Positions 1 through 9,044 of a stretch of DNA of 64,000 bases are shown piece after piece. The translations under genes were made by a program, and so were the position numbers. The notes under the pieces were generated by a model that searched no databases, was not told the DNA's origin, and saw only the letters and a list, made by a program, of their open reading frames with translations. Numbering within the stretch: the first letter of the stretch is position 1; the number at the start of each line of letters is the position of its first letter. Source of the DNA: Legionella sp. (GTDB lineage Bacteria; Pseudomonadota; Gammaproteobacteria; Legionellales; Legionellaceae); assembly GCA_017306715.1 (NCBI GenBank), contig JAFKHV010000014.1:1-64000 (forward strand). The letters run 5' to 3'.

Positions 1-1013
1 TTGCTTTCCATGTCGAGTTGTTGCAGATAAGGAACAAAGTATTCTAAAGGTTCCGCATAGGTGAGTACTAGATGATTATTTATGCCACGGAAATTAATAT
101 TCAAGATGCCGAGCAGGCCTAACATAACCGGTAGATTCACGGCAAAGTCTTGGCTTTTGAAATGCTCATCCATACTGCGCGCACCCAAAAGCATGTCATT
201 AAAATGTTGATAACCCACAGCAATACAACCGATTAAATTGATTGCTGAACAAAAGGAGTAGCGACCGCCGACCCAATCCCAGATAGGTAAAACGGTGTCA
301 AAGCCCATTTTAACCGCTTCATCCACATGAGCCGTTACCGCGATAAAATGTGCTGCTCGCAGTGATGGTTGTCCGTGCCATTCATAAGCCTTGTGAAGGT
401 TACTTAGGGTTTCGGGGGTAGTAAAGGATTTTGAAGAGACGATAAATAAAGTGGTTTCAGGATTTAATTTATTACAGACTCGCGAAAAGGCATAGGGATC
501 AATTTCTGAAACAAAGTGCAGTTTCACTTGCGTGTCTTGATAATCCGCTAACGCTTTAACATAAAATAACGGTCCCAACATCGAGCCACCAATTCCTAAA
601 TTTACCACATCAGAAATTGGTTTCCCCGTGTACCCCAACCATCGACCTTCACGTATTAAGGTGGAGATTTCCTGCATCTGCACTCGTGCTTCATGCACAT
701 CGGCCATGATATTGCGATTGTTAACAAATAAAGGTTTGGCTTCATCCGCCCGTAAGGCTGGATGTAATGCGGGTCTATGCTCAGTACTGTTGACTTCCTC
801 GCCTTGGAACAGAGCATTGATTTTATCTTTTAACTGACTTTCTTGCGCTAAAGACAATAAATCATGGTAAATCTCTGATGTTAAAAATTGACCACTAAAA
901 TCTAAAGAAATGGCGTTATGTTCAATAATATCGGCAAAATCTGACTGATGGGCTCTGATTTTCTGCTGCGTATTTTGTTGCAATTTTTTCCATGATAATA
1001 ATTCAGTTGGCAT
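1..1013 (-). CDS. pgi: Glucose-6-phosphate isomerase (N-terminal part, cut by window edge)
   Basis: Interconverts glucose 6-phosphate and fructose 6-phosphate in the cytoplasm (glycolysis/gluconeogenesis). About 337 residues are visible from the ATG at 1013 and the frame stays open to base 1, so the C-terminal third lies outside the window. Visible family features are a glycine-rich GIGGSMLGP stretch, the KSFTTPET sugar-phosphate signature, and VGGRYSFCSA with the conserved GGRYS element. The gene lies 16 bases downstream of galU on the same strand, so the two are probably cotranscribed and link hexose phosphate to UDP-glucose. The family assignment is firm; only the missing end limits it. 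Confidence 0.95.
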   Translation of the reverse strand, partial: MPTELLSWKKLQQNTQQKIRAHQSDFADIIEHNAISLDFSGQFLTSEIYHDLLSLAQESQLKDKINALFQGEEVNSTEHRPALHPALRADEAKPLFVNNRNIMADVHEARVQMQEISTLIREGRWLGYTGKPISDVVNLGIGGSMLGPLFYVKALADYQDTQVKLHFVSEIDPYAFSRVCNKLNPETTLFIVSSKSFTTPETLSNLHKAYEWHGQPSLRAAHFIAVTAHVDEAVKMGFDTVLPIWDWVGGRYSFCSAINLIGCIAVGYQHFNDMLLGARSMDEHFKSQDFAVNLPVMLGLLGILNINFRGINNHLVLTYAEPLEYFVPYLQQLDMES

Positions 1014-1029
1014 AAATATAAATCCAGAG

Positions 1030-1920
1030 TTAATTAATGTACTGCTCACGAATCCATTGATTGAAATGCTCGCCTTCAGTTGGATGCAACTTTCCTAAAT
1101 CAACATTAGCCTTCAAAAAACCCAATACGCTGCCACAATCATAGCGTCGGCCCTCATAACTAAATGCAAGCACCGTTTCTTCCCGAGCAAGCTGATTGAT
1201 TGCATCAGTAAGCTGAATTTCCTTAGACTCCAATTTCGGCAAAGCATTTATCTGAGCAAAAATTTTATGGCTGAGAATATACCGGCCCACTACTGCGGCA
1301 TTTGATGCGGCAAGGTGAGGCAACGGTTTTTCTACCAAGTTTTGTATTTTTAACAGATTTTTCTCCCAAGGTATACCTTGAATAATGCCATATTGTGCAG
1401 TTAACTCCGAAGGTACCTGTTCGGTGGCGATAATACTCGTGCCATAACACGCATACATCTCAGTCATTTGTTGCAATACTGGGGGGGTGCCAATCATTAA
1501 ATCATCCGCCAAAATTACCGCAAAATCCTCTTCACCAACAATTTTTTGTGCACAAAGTACGGCATGACCCAACCCAAGTGTTTTTGCTTGACGGACATAA
1601 AAACATTCCATATCCTCAGGCGTTACCGCTTGGACTGCAGCAAGTAGTTCTTCCTTATGTTGGCTATGGAGTTCATGTTCTAGCTGGTACGCAAAATCAA
1701 AGTGATCTTCAATCGCACGTTTATTATAACTGGTAATGAAAATCATTTGACGAATCCCTGCGGCATAAGCTTCCTCAACAGCATATTGAATGAGTGGCTT
1801 GTTTACCACCGTAAGCATTTCTTTAGGAGCCGCTTTAGTGGCCGGTAAAAATCGGGTTCCTAAACCCGCCACGGGAAATACTGCTTTACGAATAGGCATG
1901 TTTTTTGTTTTCATTATCAT
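1030..1920 (-). CDS. galU: UTP--glucose-1-phosphate uridylyltransferase
   Basis: Makes UDP-glucose from UTP and glucose 1-phosphate, the sugar donor for LPS and other glycans. The N-terminal nucleotide-binding signature GLGTRFLPATKAAPKEM is complete, followed by the LADDLM metal-site region and VEKPLP. Length (296 residues) matches bacterial GalU. Three in-frame ATGs lie close together (1920, 1914, 1899). A TAGG element upstream fits the second one best, so the true start may be 2-7 residues further in. Downstream is pgi on the same strand; truD is divergent. Confidence 0.95.
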   Translation of the reverse strand: MIMKTKNMPIRKAVFPVAGLGTRFLPATKAAPKEMLTVVNKPLIQYAVEEAYAAGIRQMIFITSYNKRAIEDHFDFAYQLEHELHSQHKEELLAAVQAVTPEDMECFYVRQAKTLGLGHAVLCAQKIVGEEDFAVILADDLMIGTPPVLQQMTEMYACYGTSIIATEQVPSELTAQYGIIQGIPWEKNLLKIQNLVEKPLPHLAASNAAVVGRYILSHKIFAQINALPKLESKEIQLTDAINQLAREETVLAFSYEGRRYDCGSVLGFLKANVDLGKLHPTEGEHFNQWIREQYIN

Positions 1921-2003
1921 TGACCTACTTTTAGTATTACTATTAAGTATGTATCAAAATGAGAACTTTGATGGGTGCTGAGTGTTTTTTTTATGAGGTA
2001 TCG

Positions 2004-3014
2004 ATGTATTGTCTAAATTGGGCTCGCGCCTACCCTTTTCCCGAGGCCAAGGCCTCATTCAAACAAACACCTGAAGATTTTGAAGTCCATGAATTTTTTA
2101 ACACACCATTTAGCGGATCTGGTGAACATTTAGTGGTTCAAATTGAAAAGAAAGGGCTTACTACCGAAGAAGTAATGCGTGCACTTGCGCGTCAGGCTCA
2201 GGTACCGTTAAAGGCAATCGGCCATGCAGGCCTTAAAGATCGACAAGCGGTGGCAACACAATGGTTGAGTATTCATGTGCCTGGGGCAGAAATTCCCGAA
2301 ATTGACAGCTTTTGCGCTCCTGGTTGGAGGGTATTATCTAGTACCCGCCATCATAAAAAATTGCGTCCGGGATATCTAAGCGGCAATCGCTTTGTTATTC
2401 GTTTACACCAATTAACTCATCCACAGGCATTTATCGAGCGCCTAGAGCAAATCAACATCTCGGGCGTGCCCAATTATTTTGGCGAGCAGCGATTTGGTAA
2501 AAATGGCAATAATCTGCAACAAGCAGAACTTCTGTTTTGCAAAAAAATACGCGTTTCGAATCCCTTACTCAGAGGAATTTATTATTCAGCGGCCCGCTCG
2601 TGGATTTTTAATTCAATTTTGTCGAAACGGGTAGCGGCAGGAAATTGGGATAAAGCGTTACCCGGTGATGTTGTACAGCTACAGGGTAGCCAGAGTATTT
2701 TTACCGCATACGAGATTACCCCTGAAATCATCCACCGGATTGAAACTCATGATTTATCACCTGCCTCTCCTTTACCGGGAAAGAAAAAATCTGCGCGTAT
2801 AGAGCTTGAATTGATTCAAGCTCTATACGATGAGCACCATGAATGGATTTTGGCCTTAAGTGAGGCGGGTATGGAAGAGGTATGGCGCACTAATCGCTTG
2901 GATGTGGAAGATCTGCAATATTCTATCGAAAATAATTGTGCTGAGCTTAGATTTGCTCTACCGCCTGGAAGTTATGCAACCGCTATCATTCGTGAACTCA
3001 TCGCAGAGCATTAG
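2004..3014 (+). CDS. truD: tRNA pseudouridine(13) synthase TruD
   Basis: Converts U13 of tRNA(Glu) to pseudouridine. The motif GHAGLKDRQAVATQW carries the catalytic Asp in GLKDRQA, and NYFGEQRFG and the TRRxH-like STRHHKKLRPG segment are typical of TruD. The frame extends upstream to 1959, but the ATG at 2004 has a GAGG ribosome site at the right distance and gives the usual length (336 residues). Divergent from galU and convergent with the damX-like gene, with a hairpin between them. Confidence 0.95.
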   Translation: MYCLNWARAYPFPEAKASFKQTPEDFEVHEFFNTPFSGSGEHLVVQIEKKGLTTEEVMRALARQAQVPLKAIGHAGLKDRQAVATQWLSIHVPGAEIPEIDSFCAPGWRVLSSTRHHKKLRPGYLSGNRFVIRLHQLTHPQAFIERLEQINISGVPNYFGEQRFGKNGNNLQQAELLFCKKIRVSNPLLRGIYYSAARSWIFNSILSKRVAAGNWDKALPGDVVQLQGSQSIFTAYEITPEIIHRIETHDLSPASPLPGKKKSARIELELIQALYDEHHEWILALSEAGMEEVWRTNRLDVEDLQYSIENNCAELRFALPPGSYATAIIRELIAEH

Positions 3015-3019
3015 CGAGA

Positions 3020-3049
3020 AGCAAAAGAGGCAGACACCTCTCTTTTGCT
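3020..3049. terminator. Bidirectional hairpin between truD and damX-like gene
   Basis: Ten-base arms AGCAAAAGAG and CTCTTTTGCT are perfectly complementary around a 10-base loop, placed a few bases after the truD stop and just beyond the end of the convergent damX-like gene. The location suggests an intrinsic terminator, but the trailing T-run is poor. Confidence 0.5.
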
Positions 3050-3058
3050 CCCTCTGTC

Positions 3059-4360
3059 TTATCCTAATGAAGAAATCGGGCGAACCCACGGATTTAATTT
3101 ACGCAAGGGTGGGGGTAATCGCGCGATGGATTGCTGCGCCTCACTCATATTACTAAATTCTCCAATTGTAAGCACATACCATACTTCTTTATTTTTTTCT
3201 AAGTAATGACTCAGGCGGGCATTAGCATAAAGTAATTTATTACTTTTTAAATAGCGCTCCATATCCCTTTTATCTGGACTTGCAACAAGCTGAACTGTAT
3301 AACGTTTTTCTTCCTCTACGGGAGAGGTTTGCGGACGATTAAGCTCTTCCTTTACCTGTGCACGCGTTGCTTCAGCAATTACAGTTTTGTTTTCCAGAGG
3401 GCTGTCCAAATTTTGATTGATTGCAAGTTTATGTTCGATAATTTCATGGGTTGCCTGCTGTTGCCAGTGGGCAATAAAGCTTGGCATTGACTCTGTTTTA
3501 ACCGCTACCTCATGCTGTAGGGTCGTTTCAGGAATACTGCTTTCATTAATCAAGTTTTTTACAAAAAACAAACAAATGAGACCTGCTCCGAGAGCGCTAC
3601 CGATAGGAATGGCAATTTTTTTTATGGTATTGATTAAAGGCTCTTTACTCGTGCTCGTAGTATTGAGAAGAAAAGACTCTATCAAGGTGTTAATGCGCGC
3701 GATACTTCCATCGGTAGTCTGATAGAATTGTTTTAGCTGCTTCTCACTAGGCACAATTGCATCGAGACGCAACTGTTTTGCCCTGATTTTTGTATAATCC
3801 AATGCTTCAGAAGCGGTTAATTTACCTAAATCAAGTATATGAATCAGTCCCTTGAAAAAAGATGCCGCAAAACCATTTAAAGTGCCGACAAGAGAATAAT
3901 CAGCAAATAGACATATATGGAAATAGTTAAAACATTCCTGGTTTTTTATTGCCAATAAAACTTCCTTAATGAAAACCTCTGGTAGATGTTGTGCATCATC
4001 AATTATAAGTAATACGTGTGAGCGACGCTCATTAATTTGCGCCACTAAGGACGATATATCGGTATGCTCATCATTTTTTAGGTGAAAGCGTGTTGCAATT
4101 TCATCAATAATTAGTTCACGATTACAAGGCGCCCGTGCGGTAATAAGCATGGGTTTTATTTGTTCATCTAAATGTTCTAGCATTAAAGAAGCAAGCGTAG
4201 TTTTACCGCCATATTGTTCAGCCAATACCGTAATAATCATGTTGTTAAACAAGATTAAGTGATTGATAAATTCAATTTGCGACATCCAGGATGCAGGCTT
4301 TATTCCAGGTTGAGACTGTATCCTTGATACCATCTCAGACCCCCATAATCCATCATGCAT
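3059..4360 (-). CDS. damX: DamX-like protein: AAA-type ATPase domain, one membrane segment, SPOR domain
   Basis: 433 residues. The N-terminal half is an ATPase of the ExeA/AAA type, with a Walker A region ending GGKTT and a Walker B LLIIDDAQHLP. A hydrophobic segment near residues 245-268 should anchor it in the inner membrane. The last ~75 residues form a SPOR domain (starting RYTVQLVAS and containing WYVLTIGEF), which binds denuded peptidoglycan at division sites. The ATG at 4360 has an AAGGAG site. Position directly after aroB (3-base gap) matches the aroK-aroB-damX order of gammaproteobacteria. A role in cell division or envelope is inferred from family and context. Confidence 0.8.
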   Translation of the reverse strand: MHDGLWGSEMVSRIQSQPGIKPASWMSQIEFINHLILFNNMIITVLAEQYGGKTTLASLMLEHLDEQIKPMLITARAPCNRELIIDEIATRFHLKNDEHTDISSLVAQINERRSHVLLIIDDAQHLPEVFIKEVLLAIKNQECFNYFHICLFADYSLVGTLNGFAASFFKGLIHILDLGKLTASEALDYTKIRAKQLRLDAIVPSEKQLKQFYQTTDGSIARINTLIESFLLNTTSTSKEPLINTIKKIAIPIGSALGAGLICLFFVKNLINESSIPETTLQHEVAVKTESMPSFIAHWQQQATHEIIEHKLAINQNLDSPLENKTVIAEATRAQVKEELNRPQTSPVEEEKRYTVQLVASPDKRDMERYLKSNKLLYANARLSHYLEKNKEVWYVLTIGEFSNMSEAQQSIARLPPPLRKLNPWVRPISSLG

Positions 4361-4363
4361 TTA

Positions 4364-5467
4364 TTACTCTCCTTCAACTGCAGCCAATAGCACTTGGTTC
4401 AGCTCTTGCTCACGAATATGTTCGGCGATGAAACAGTCGCCTGGTTTTTTTAATAAGATAAAACGCAAACGCTGTGCTTGTACTTTCTTATCCAAGCTCA
4501 TCAGGTCGCGTAGAGTGCTCAGATTTATATCCTGAGGAATTTTATAATTTAATTCTGCATTTTGCAGCATTTCTGCAACCAATTCCACTAAATCTGCAGC
4601 AGCAAAACCGGCTTCATAAGATAAAAGACTTGCGCAGTATAAACCTATAGCCACCGCTTCACCATGGAGCCAACGCGTATATTGCGTATAACTTTCCAGA
4701 GCATGTGCAAAGGTGTGGCCTAAGTTTAACAAGGCTCGTGATCCTTGTTCCTTTTCATCGCTTTCCACAAAAGATGCTTTTATCCGGCAACATTGCTCGA
4801 TTAACTTTGGCAACTCTGGTGTTTGCGGGTTAATTCCTCGAGCTAAAAGTTGCCGCAATTCATCGAGAAACACTCCACCAACCAGCAAGCCATACTTGAT
4901 AATTTCGCCCAAACCGGCGCGAAATTCACGCGCAGGGAGCGTGGTTAAGGTATTCACATCGATGTATACCGCTTGCGGCTGGTAAAAGCTCCCGATGATA
5001 TTTTTTCCTTGGGCATGGTTAATCGCTGTTTTACCACCTATAGACGAATCGACTTGCGCCAAAAGCGTGGTTGGTATTTGAACAAATTTGACCCCTCGCT
5101 GATAAGTGGCTGCAGCAAAACCTGCAATATCCCCGATAACACCGCCCCCTAGGGCGACAATCGTTGTATCACGATGGTGACCATGAGTGATTAAGCATTC
5201 AAAAATTGTCTGTAGGCTCGATAAATTCTTATATTGCTCACCATCTTCCAGAATTAAAGTATCACATTGTTTTTCGGAAAAAGCTGAGGCAACCACACTC
5301 AGATAATGAGGAGCAATGGTATTATTGGTTATAATTAATAATTGCGGTGAGTGAATCAGTTCACGTAATACTTCCGGGCAGTATAGGCCTTGACGATTTA
5401 TATAAATCGGATACGAAGCGTCAGGTAACCTTAGATGAAACTGCCCATAAGCATTATATTTCGCCAT
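4364..5467 (-). CDS. aroB: 3-dehydroquinate synthase
   Basis: Second step of the shikimate pathway, converting DAHP to 3-dehydroquinate with NAD and a divalent metal. Seen: the NAD-binding [18 protein letters not shown] motif, [19 protein letters not shown], and the metal-ligand regions GLGEIIKYG and [12 protein letters not shown]. The frame runs up to an ATG at 5494, but the ATG at 5467 gives a more usual N-terminus (367 residues) and overlaps the end of aroK by 14 bases. Neither start has a clear ribosome site. Translationally coupled middle gene of aroK-aroB-damX. Confidence 0.95.
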   Translation of the reverse strand: MAKYNAYGQFHLRLPDASYPIYINRQGLYCPEVLRELIHSPQLLIITNNTIAPHYLSVVASAFSEKQCDTLILEDGEQYKNLSSLQTIFECLITHGHHRDTTIVALGGGVIGDIAGFAAATYQRGVKFVQIPTTLLAQVDSSIGGKTAINHAQGKNIIGSFYQPQAVYIDVNTLTTLPAREFRAGLGEIIKYGLLVGGVFLDELRQLLARGINPQTPELPKLIEQCCRIKASFVESDEKEQGSRALLNLGHTFAHALESYTQYTRWLHGEAVAIGLYCASLLSYEAGFAAADLVELVAEMLQNAELNYKIPQDINLSTLRDLMSLDKKVQAQRLRFILLKKPGDCFIAEHIREQELNQVLLAAVEGE

Positions 5468-5981
5468 AAATATATTTAATGATGTTATTGGCAACTGCTT
5501 TAACCGTCAGTTTATCTGTTTCAAAACTAACATCAGCCAATTCATCGTAAAAAGGTTCTCGCTCATCACGAAGTGACTCCAAACGACCTTCCAAATCATC
5601 AGTTTGTAGTAAGGGGCGCTTCGTGTCACGCTTGGTGCGTTCAAACTGCTGTTGTAACGAGGTTTTAAGATAAATCACCGTGCCCCGTCCAGCCAAGGCA
5701 TTGCGGTTTTCGGGCGTAATAACCACACCACCGCCAGTGGCGAGAACAATATTCGATTTCTGCGTGAGCTCATCAATAACTTTTTGTTCACGACGTCGAA
5801 AACCTTCTTCACCCTCGATATCGAATATCCAGGAGATATCGGCACCTGCACGCTGCTCAATGACCTCATCAGAATCAAAGAATTCCAATTTGAGCTCCTT
5901 TGCCAAAGCACGACCAATTGTGCTTTTTCCTGCACCCATAGGCCCAATTAGAAATATATTTCGTACTTTAACCATGCTCAT
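5454..5981 (-). CDS. aroK: Shikimate kinase
   Basis: Phosphorylates shikimate with ATP in aromatic amino acid synthesis. The P-loop GPMGAGKST is near the N-terminus, followed by [11 protein letters not shown] (shikimate/Mg binding), FRRREQKVI and the ATGGGVV motif. 175 residues, normal for the family. The start may instead be the third codon (ATG at 5975). First gene of the aroK-aroB-damX operon; a 318-base gap separates it from pilQ upstream. Confidence 0.95.
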   Translation of the reverse strand: MSMVKVRNIFLIGPMGAGKSTIGRALAKELKLEFFDSDEVIEQRAGADISWIFDIEGEEGFRRREQKVIDELTQKSNIVLATGGGVVITPENRNALAGRGTVIYLKTSLQQQFERTKRDTKRPLLQTDDLEGRLESLRDEREPFYDELADVSFETDKLTVKAVANNIIKYIYGEI

Positions 5982-6117
5982 TTTTGATTATATACCTCTT
6001 TTCAGTGATGTCATAAATTATCAGTTATGATCTTCTGGCAAATTACCGAAAGTGGGCGTGTTATCCCCAGACTCAGTAAAATCACCCCTTGTTCCTATCC
6101 TCCTGCAATAAAGTCTT

Positions 6118-6140
6118 ATATTGAATCATGTTTTCAATAT
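6118..6140. other. Hairpin in pilQ-aroK gap
   Basis: Perfect arms ATATTGAA and TTCAATAT with a 7-base loop. It lies downstream (minus strand) of the Fur-like promoter and could be a structure in that transcript. A weak T-run follows on the minus strand (GACTTTATTGC), so it is not a convincing terminator. Confidence 0.4.
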
Positions 6141-6164
6141 TTATCGACTAAATCGCCAGATGAA

Positions 6165-6179
6165 CGCTAATCATTCTCA
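6165..6179 (-). promoter_or_regulatory. Fur-box-like site
   Basis: The 15-mer CGCTAATCATTCTCA matches the 7-1-7 Fur inverted repeat (TGATAATnATTATCA) at 11 of 14 informative positions by hand count. It sits over the expected start site of the minus-strand promoter at 6181-6209, where Fur binding would repress. Iron control is inferred, not shown. Confidence 0.4.
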
Positions 6180-6180
6180 T

Positions 6181-6209
6181 TTTATAATGGAAATCAGCGT
6201 TACCGCTAA
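6181..6209 (-). promoter_or_regulatory. Candidate sigma-70 promoter reading toward aroK
   Basis: Minus strand: TTAGCG, 17 bases, TATAAA. The -10 is good and the -35 weak. It is about 200 bases upstream of aroK and overlaps the Fur-like box on its start-site side. Confidence 0.35.
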
Positions 6210-6299
6210 AAGTGTCCGGTATTTTACACAATTAACAACCAAAAACCCATAAAAATTATTTTAATTGGTCGAGCCATATTAATGTAGATAAAATTCCCT

Positions 6300-7958
6300 C
6301 TATATTCTAGTAAACGAAGACTTCCCTTTTAGAGCTGAGGTTATGATTTTAGGGGTTATAAAAATCAGTAACTCTTCATTCGTCATAGCAATATGCTTGT
6401 TTCTAAATAAATTTCCGACCACAGGTATTTTACCTAAAAAAGGGACGCGTGTAACCTTACTGGTTTTATCCTGCTGGTAAATTCCTCCCAAAACAATCGT
6501 TTGACCATTGTTCACAAGCACGTGAGTCTGAATTTCCTTAGTAAGTATAGCAGGAACCCCGTTAAACATTTGCGCCGAAGTACTGTCTTGATTAATTTTT
6601 AATTCGAGCAGTATTTTATTGTCGGGCGTGATTTGCGGCAGCACCCTAAGACTTAAAACGGCTTTGCGAAAAGTGACGGCTGTCGCACCATTGCCTGTAG
6701 TCTCTTGATAAGGTATTTCTTGACCTGAATCAATAATTGCGGGTTGTTGATTGGTGGTGATTAAGCGAGGACTTGAAACTAACTCAGCTTTCCCTTCGCT
6801 TTCTAATGCGGACAACTCAAGATCAAGAAGATGATTATTATTTAAATGTACTAGAGCTAAGCCTAATGCCGCAGGTGTGAGACCACCAAGGGGAGAGGCA
6901 ACTAGATCCAGGTTAAATTGACCTCCTCCTGCTTTTTGTAGGGGTATGGTTGTACCCTGTTCTCTTTGAGCCCCGGGGGCCATTCCCCAACGGATACCTA
7001 GGTCTTGAGCAGAATCCTTTGAAACTTCTATAATTCTTGCCTCAATTAACACTTGTTTTACCGGGACATCAAATTGACGTAATGCGCGCTTTATTTCGGC
7101 GATAAAGGAGGATTTATCCTGCACCCATAAGGTATTGGTACGACTATCTGCAGCCACTTTACCTACAGGGGATAAGAGTGAGTTTTGCTGGTTATTAATC
7201 AATGTTGCTAATTCTGTGGCCTTAGCATAGTTCACAGGAATTAATTCTGATTGCACCATTTCTACTTTGGTATCCGTATTTCGTGCCAAGGCTCCGCGCT
7301 TTTCAATGATTAATATATTCCCCTGCAATCGCTTGTTAAGTCCTTGCATCCGTAAAATGATATCTAAAGCCTCATTCCAGGGGATATCCTGTAACCTTAA
7401 AGTTATATCGCCATGAACGTTATCCTTTACAATAAGATTAATCTTAACGAAATCAGCAAGGAGCTGCAAAACAGCCCTTACGGGAATTTTTTGAAAATTT
7501 AATGTTATTTTTTTCTTTAAATGAGTTAAGTCCTGATCTGGGCTTGTGGTATGGCTTGTTAACTGAAAATTATGTTTCTTTTGTAACGGGCCTTGCAGTA
7601 ATAGGCTCACTTTTTTACCATGCTGCGATAAGGTGTACGGTATAGTCTGTTGTAAATTAAAAACGATACGTAAAAACTGCCCTTCTTTGCGCACCTCGTA
7701 AAACGGAATCCAGGCCTTTGCGGTGCTGCGCGCATAAGCGGTGACGAAAGACTCTGAGGGGAACGTTAGAGTCAGTTGTAAAGGATTTTCGTTGACCTGA
7801 CACAGCGGTTTAAAGTGAACCGCCTCTTTGAACGTAAAATCGATACGAACCTTTTCTTCGGGTAAATCAACGAGTTTGATTGATTCCAGCGGGTTCGCGC
7901 CGCAAACGGGCGCGATAAATATAGTACAAATAAAAAACAAAATTGCAGGGTACATCAT
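6300..7958 (-). CDS. pilQ: Type IV pilus secretin PilQ
   Basis: Outer-membrane secretin ring through which the type IV pilus passes (adhesion, twitching, DNA uptake). Order: signal peptide (about 1-21), one AMIN-like domain (about 25-125), N0/STN domain (about 150-220, with VKDNVHGDITLRL), N1 domain (about 232-300), and the secretin core from about 370 to the end with VLGGIYQQD and VPFLGKIPVVGNLFR. At 552 residues it is on the short side, with a single visible AMIN-type domain where many PilQ have two. The start overlaps the pilP stop by 4 bases, so translation is coupled. Last gene of pilMNOPQ. Confidence 0.93.
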   Translation of the reverse strand: MMYPAILFFICTIFIAPVCGANPLESIKLVDLPEEKVRIDFTFKEAVHFKPLCQVNENPLQLTLTFPSESFVTAYARSTAKAWIPFYEVRKEGQFLRIVFNLQQTIPYTLSQHGKKVSLLLQGPLQKKHNFQLTSHTTSPDQDLTHLKKKITLNFQKIPVRAVLQLLADFVKINLIVKDNVHGDITLRLQDIPWNEALDIILRMQGLNKRLQGNILIIEKRGALARNTDTKVEMVQSELIPVNYAKATELATLINNQQNSLLSPVGKVAADSRTNTLWVQDKSSFIAEIKRALRQFDVPVKQVLIEARIIEVSKDSAQDLGIRWGMAPGAQREQGTTIPLQKAGGGQFNLDLVASPLGGLTPAALGLALVHLNNNHLLDLELSALESEGKAELVSSPRLITTNQQPAIIDSGQEIPYQETTGNGATAVTFRKAVLSLRVLPQITPDNKILLELKINQDSTSAQMFNGVPAILTKEIQTHVLVNNGQTIVLGGIYQQDKTSKVTRVPFLGKIPVVGNLFRNKHIAMTNEELLIFITPKIITSALKGKSSFTRI

Positions 7959-8461
7959 GACTCCAAATGATCACTGGAAATAGGAACGTTCATTTCGTTA
8001 TTAAGCGCACGCTCAGAACCTGCACACGAAGACGATAAAATTAATTTTTGCTCCTCAATAATTTTAATCTGGGCGCCATCTGTACCTATTCTATCCCCTT
8101 CTTTAGCATAGATAACCTGCTGATTAGGTAAGATAATAAGTGCCCAACGCATGTTTTTATCGGTTAGCAACCCGACAAAACGCAACTTCTTTAATGGATA
8201 AATTGATAATACATCGGTTAATCCTACTTGAGATCCTGCACTACGCTTAGCCGCAACAGCTGGTAAAAAGAGATGGTTAATGCGCAGTTGGGTGGCTGTC
8301 TTTTCTAGTACTGGAGATTCCAAAAAACTTGGCAAGGGTTCAGGCTCAGGCAGTTTTTTTTGCTTTATTTGGTAAAAATGTTGTGACAAACCCTGATTCC
8401 CAGCCACACCCTGAGTAAACAGGATTAAGATAAAAAATATTATTGTTAAAATACACCGCAT
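7955..8461 (-). CDS. pilP: Type IV pilus assembly protein PilP
   Basis: Links the PilMNO inner-membrane platform to PilQ. Seen: an N-terminal hydrophobic segment, a low-complexity linker, and a C-terminal beta domain containing LRFVGLLTD and IYAKEGDRIGTDGAQI, typical of PilP. Position between pilO and pilQ fixes the identity. Odd point: PilP is usually a lipoprotein, but there is no lipobox Cys after the hydrophobic stretch (it runs ILFTQGVAGNQG), so this version may be signal-anchored or released by signal peptidase I. Confidence 0.88.
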   Translation of the reverse strand: MRCILTIIFFILILFTQGVAGNQGLSQHFYQIKQKKLPEPEPLPSFLESPVLEKTATQLRINHLFLPAVAAKRSAGSQVGLTDVLSIYPLKKLRFVGLLTDKNMRWALIILPNQQVIYAKEGDRIGTDGAQIKIIEEQKLILSSSCAGSERALNNEMNVPISSDHLES

Positions 8462-8462
8462 C

Positions 8463-9044
8463 TTAATCTCGATAATGAATATAAGCGTTTATATTAAGCA
8501 TGAGTACGACTTGATCTTTAGAACCGTTTTTTGACAATGAGAGTTTTATGTCTTTCATCATCATCTGGTTTCGCGGCTGATTCATAGATATCAAAAAATC
8601 AATTAATTCCTGATAGGAGCCGATTAGCGATATGCGAATTAATTGCTCGGAATAAAATTTATGATGCGTCAGAGGATCTGGATAATAATAACGCAATTTT
8701 AAATTGGTTTTATGTGCAGACAAATAGCGCAAAAAGGGAGACCTCTCATTGCGTGAAGGTAAATAAGTTAAGCGCTCATGTACACTTTTTTTTAGTGCAA
8801 CTATTTGCCGCTCCAGAGTTTTTACATTAACCAATTCGCTCCAAACCTGGCTCGATTGATTCACTAATTCAGCTTCGCGATGAAGATTAGTCTGATAAGC
8901 CTCGAATACATTAGGCAGTAATAAAAAATATTCTGCTAAAAAAATGATCCCAGAAAAGCTCATAACAATAATTATTCGCATCCATTGAGGCCAATCGTAA
9001 ATAGGTCTCCTATAAGAATTGTTTAATTGTTCAAAAATTGTCAT
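8463..9044 (-). CDS. pilO: Type IV pilus inner-membrane protein PilO
   Basis: Bitopic platform protein that pairs with PilN. A short cytoplasmic N-terminus is followed by a membrane segment near residues 22-45, a coiled coil (LVNQSSQVWSELVNVKTLER), and a ferredoxin-like periplasmic domain with IRISLIGSYQELIDFLISM. 193 residues, as expected. It overlaps pilN by 14 bases and is one base from pilP, consistent with one coupled operon. Confidence 0.9.
   Translation of the reverse strand: MTIFEQLNNSYRRPIYDWPQWMRIIIVMSFSGIIFLAEYFLLLPNVFEAYQTNLHREAELVNQSSQVWSELVNVKTLERQIVALKKSVHERLTYLPSRNERSPFLRYLSAHKTNLKLRYYYPDPLTHHKFYSEQLIRISLIGSYQELIDFLISMNQPRNQMMMKDIKLSLSKNGSKDQVVLMLNINAYIHYRD

Larger units (their letters stand above)
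5982..6299. other. 318-base intergenic gap between pilQ and aroK
   Basis: No convincing gene. On the minus strand it holds, in transcription order: a sigma-70-like promoter (6181-6209), a Fur-like box over its predicted start site (6165-6179), an 8-bp hairpin (6118-6140), and a 24-codon GTG-started reading frame (6011-6085) with an AGGAGG some 12 bases upstream. An AT-rich stretch with TATAAT at 5987-5992 lies immediately before aroK. The gap could contain the aroK leader or a small RNA; nothing decides between them here. Confidence 0.5.

Noticed and set aside
1548..1981. Plus-strand open frames opposite galU, and similar frames opposite other long genes
   Set aside because: They are antisense shadows of strongly supported genes and have no family features.
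6011..6085. 24-codon GTG-started frame before aroK
   Set aside because: AGGAGG is present but some 12 bases away, the peptide has no recognisable leader features (no aromatic run), and such short frames arise by chance.
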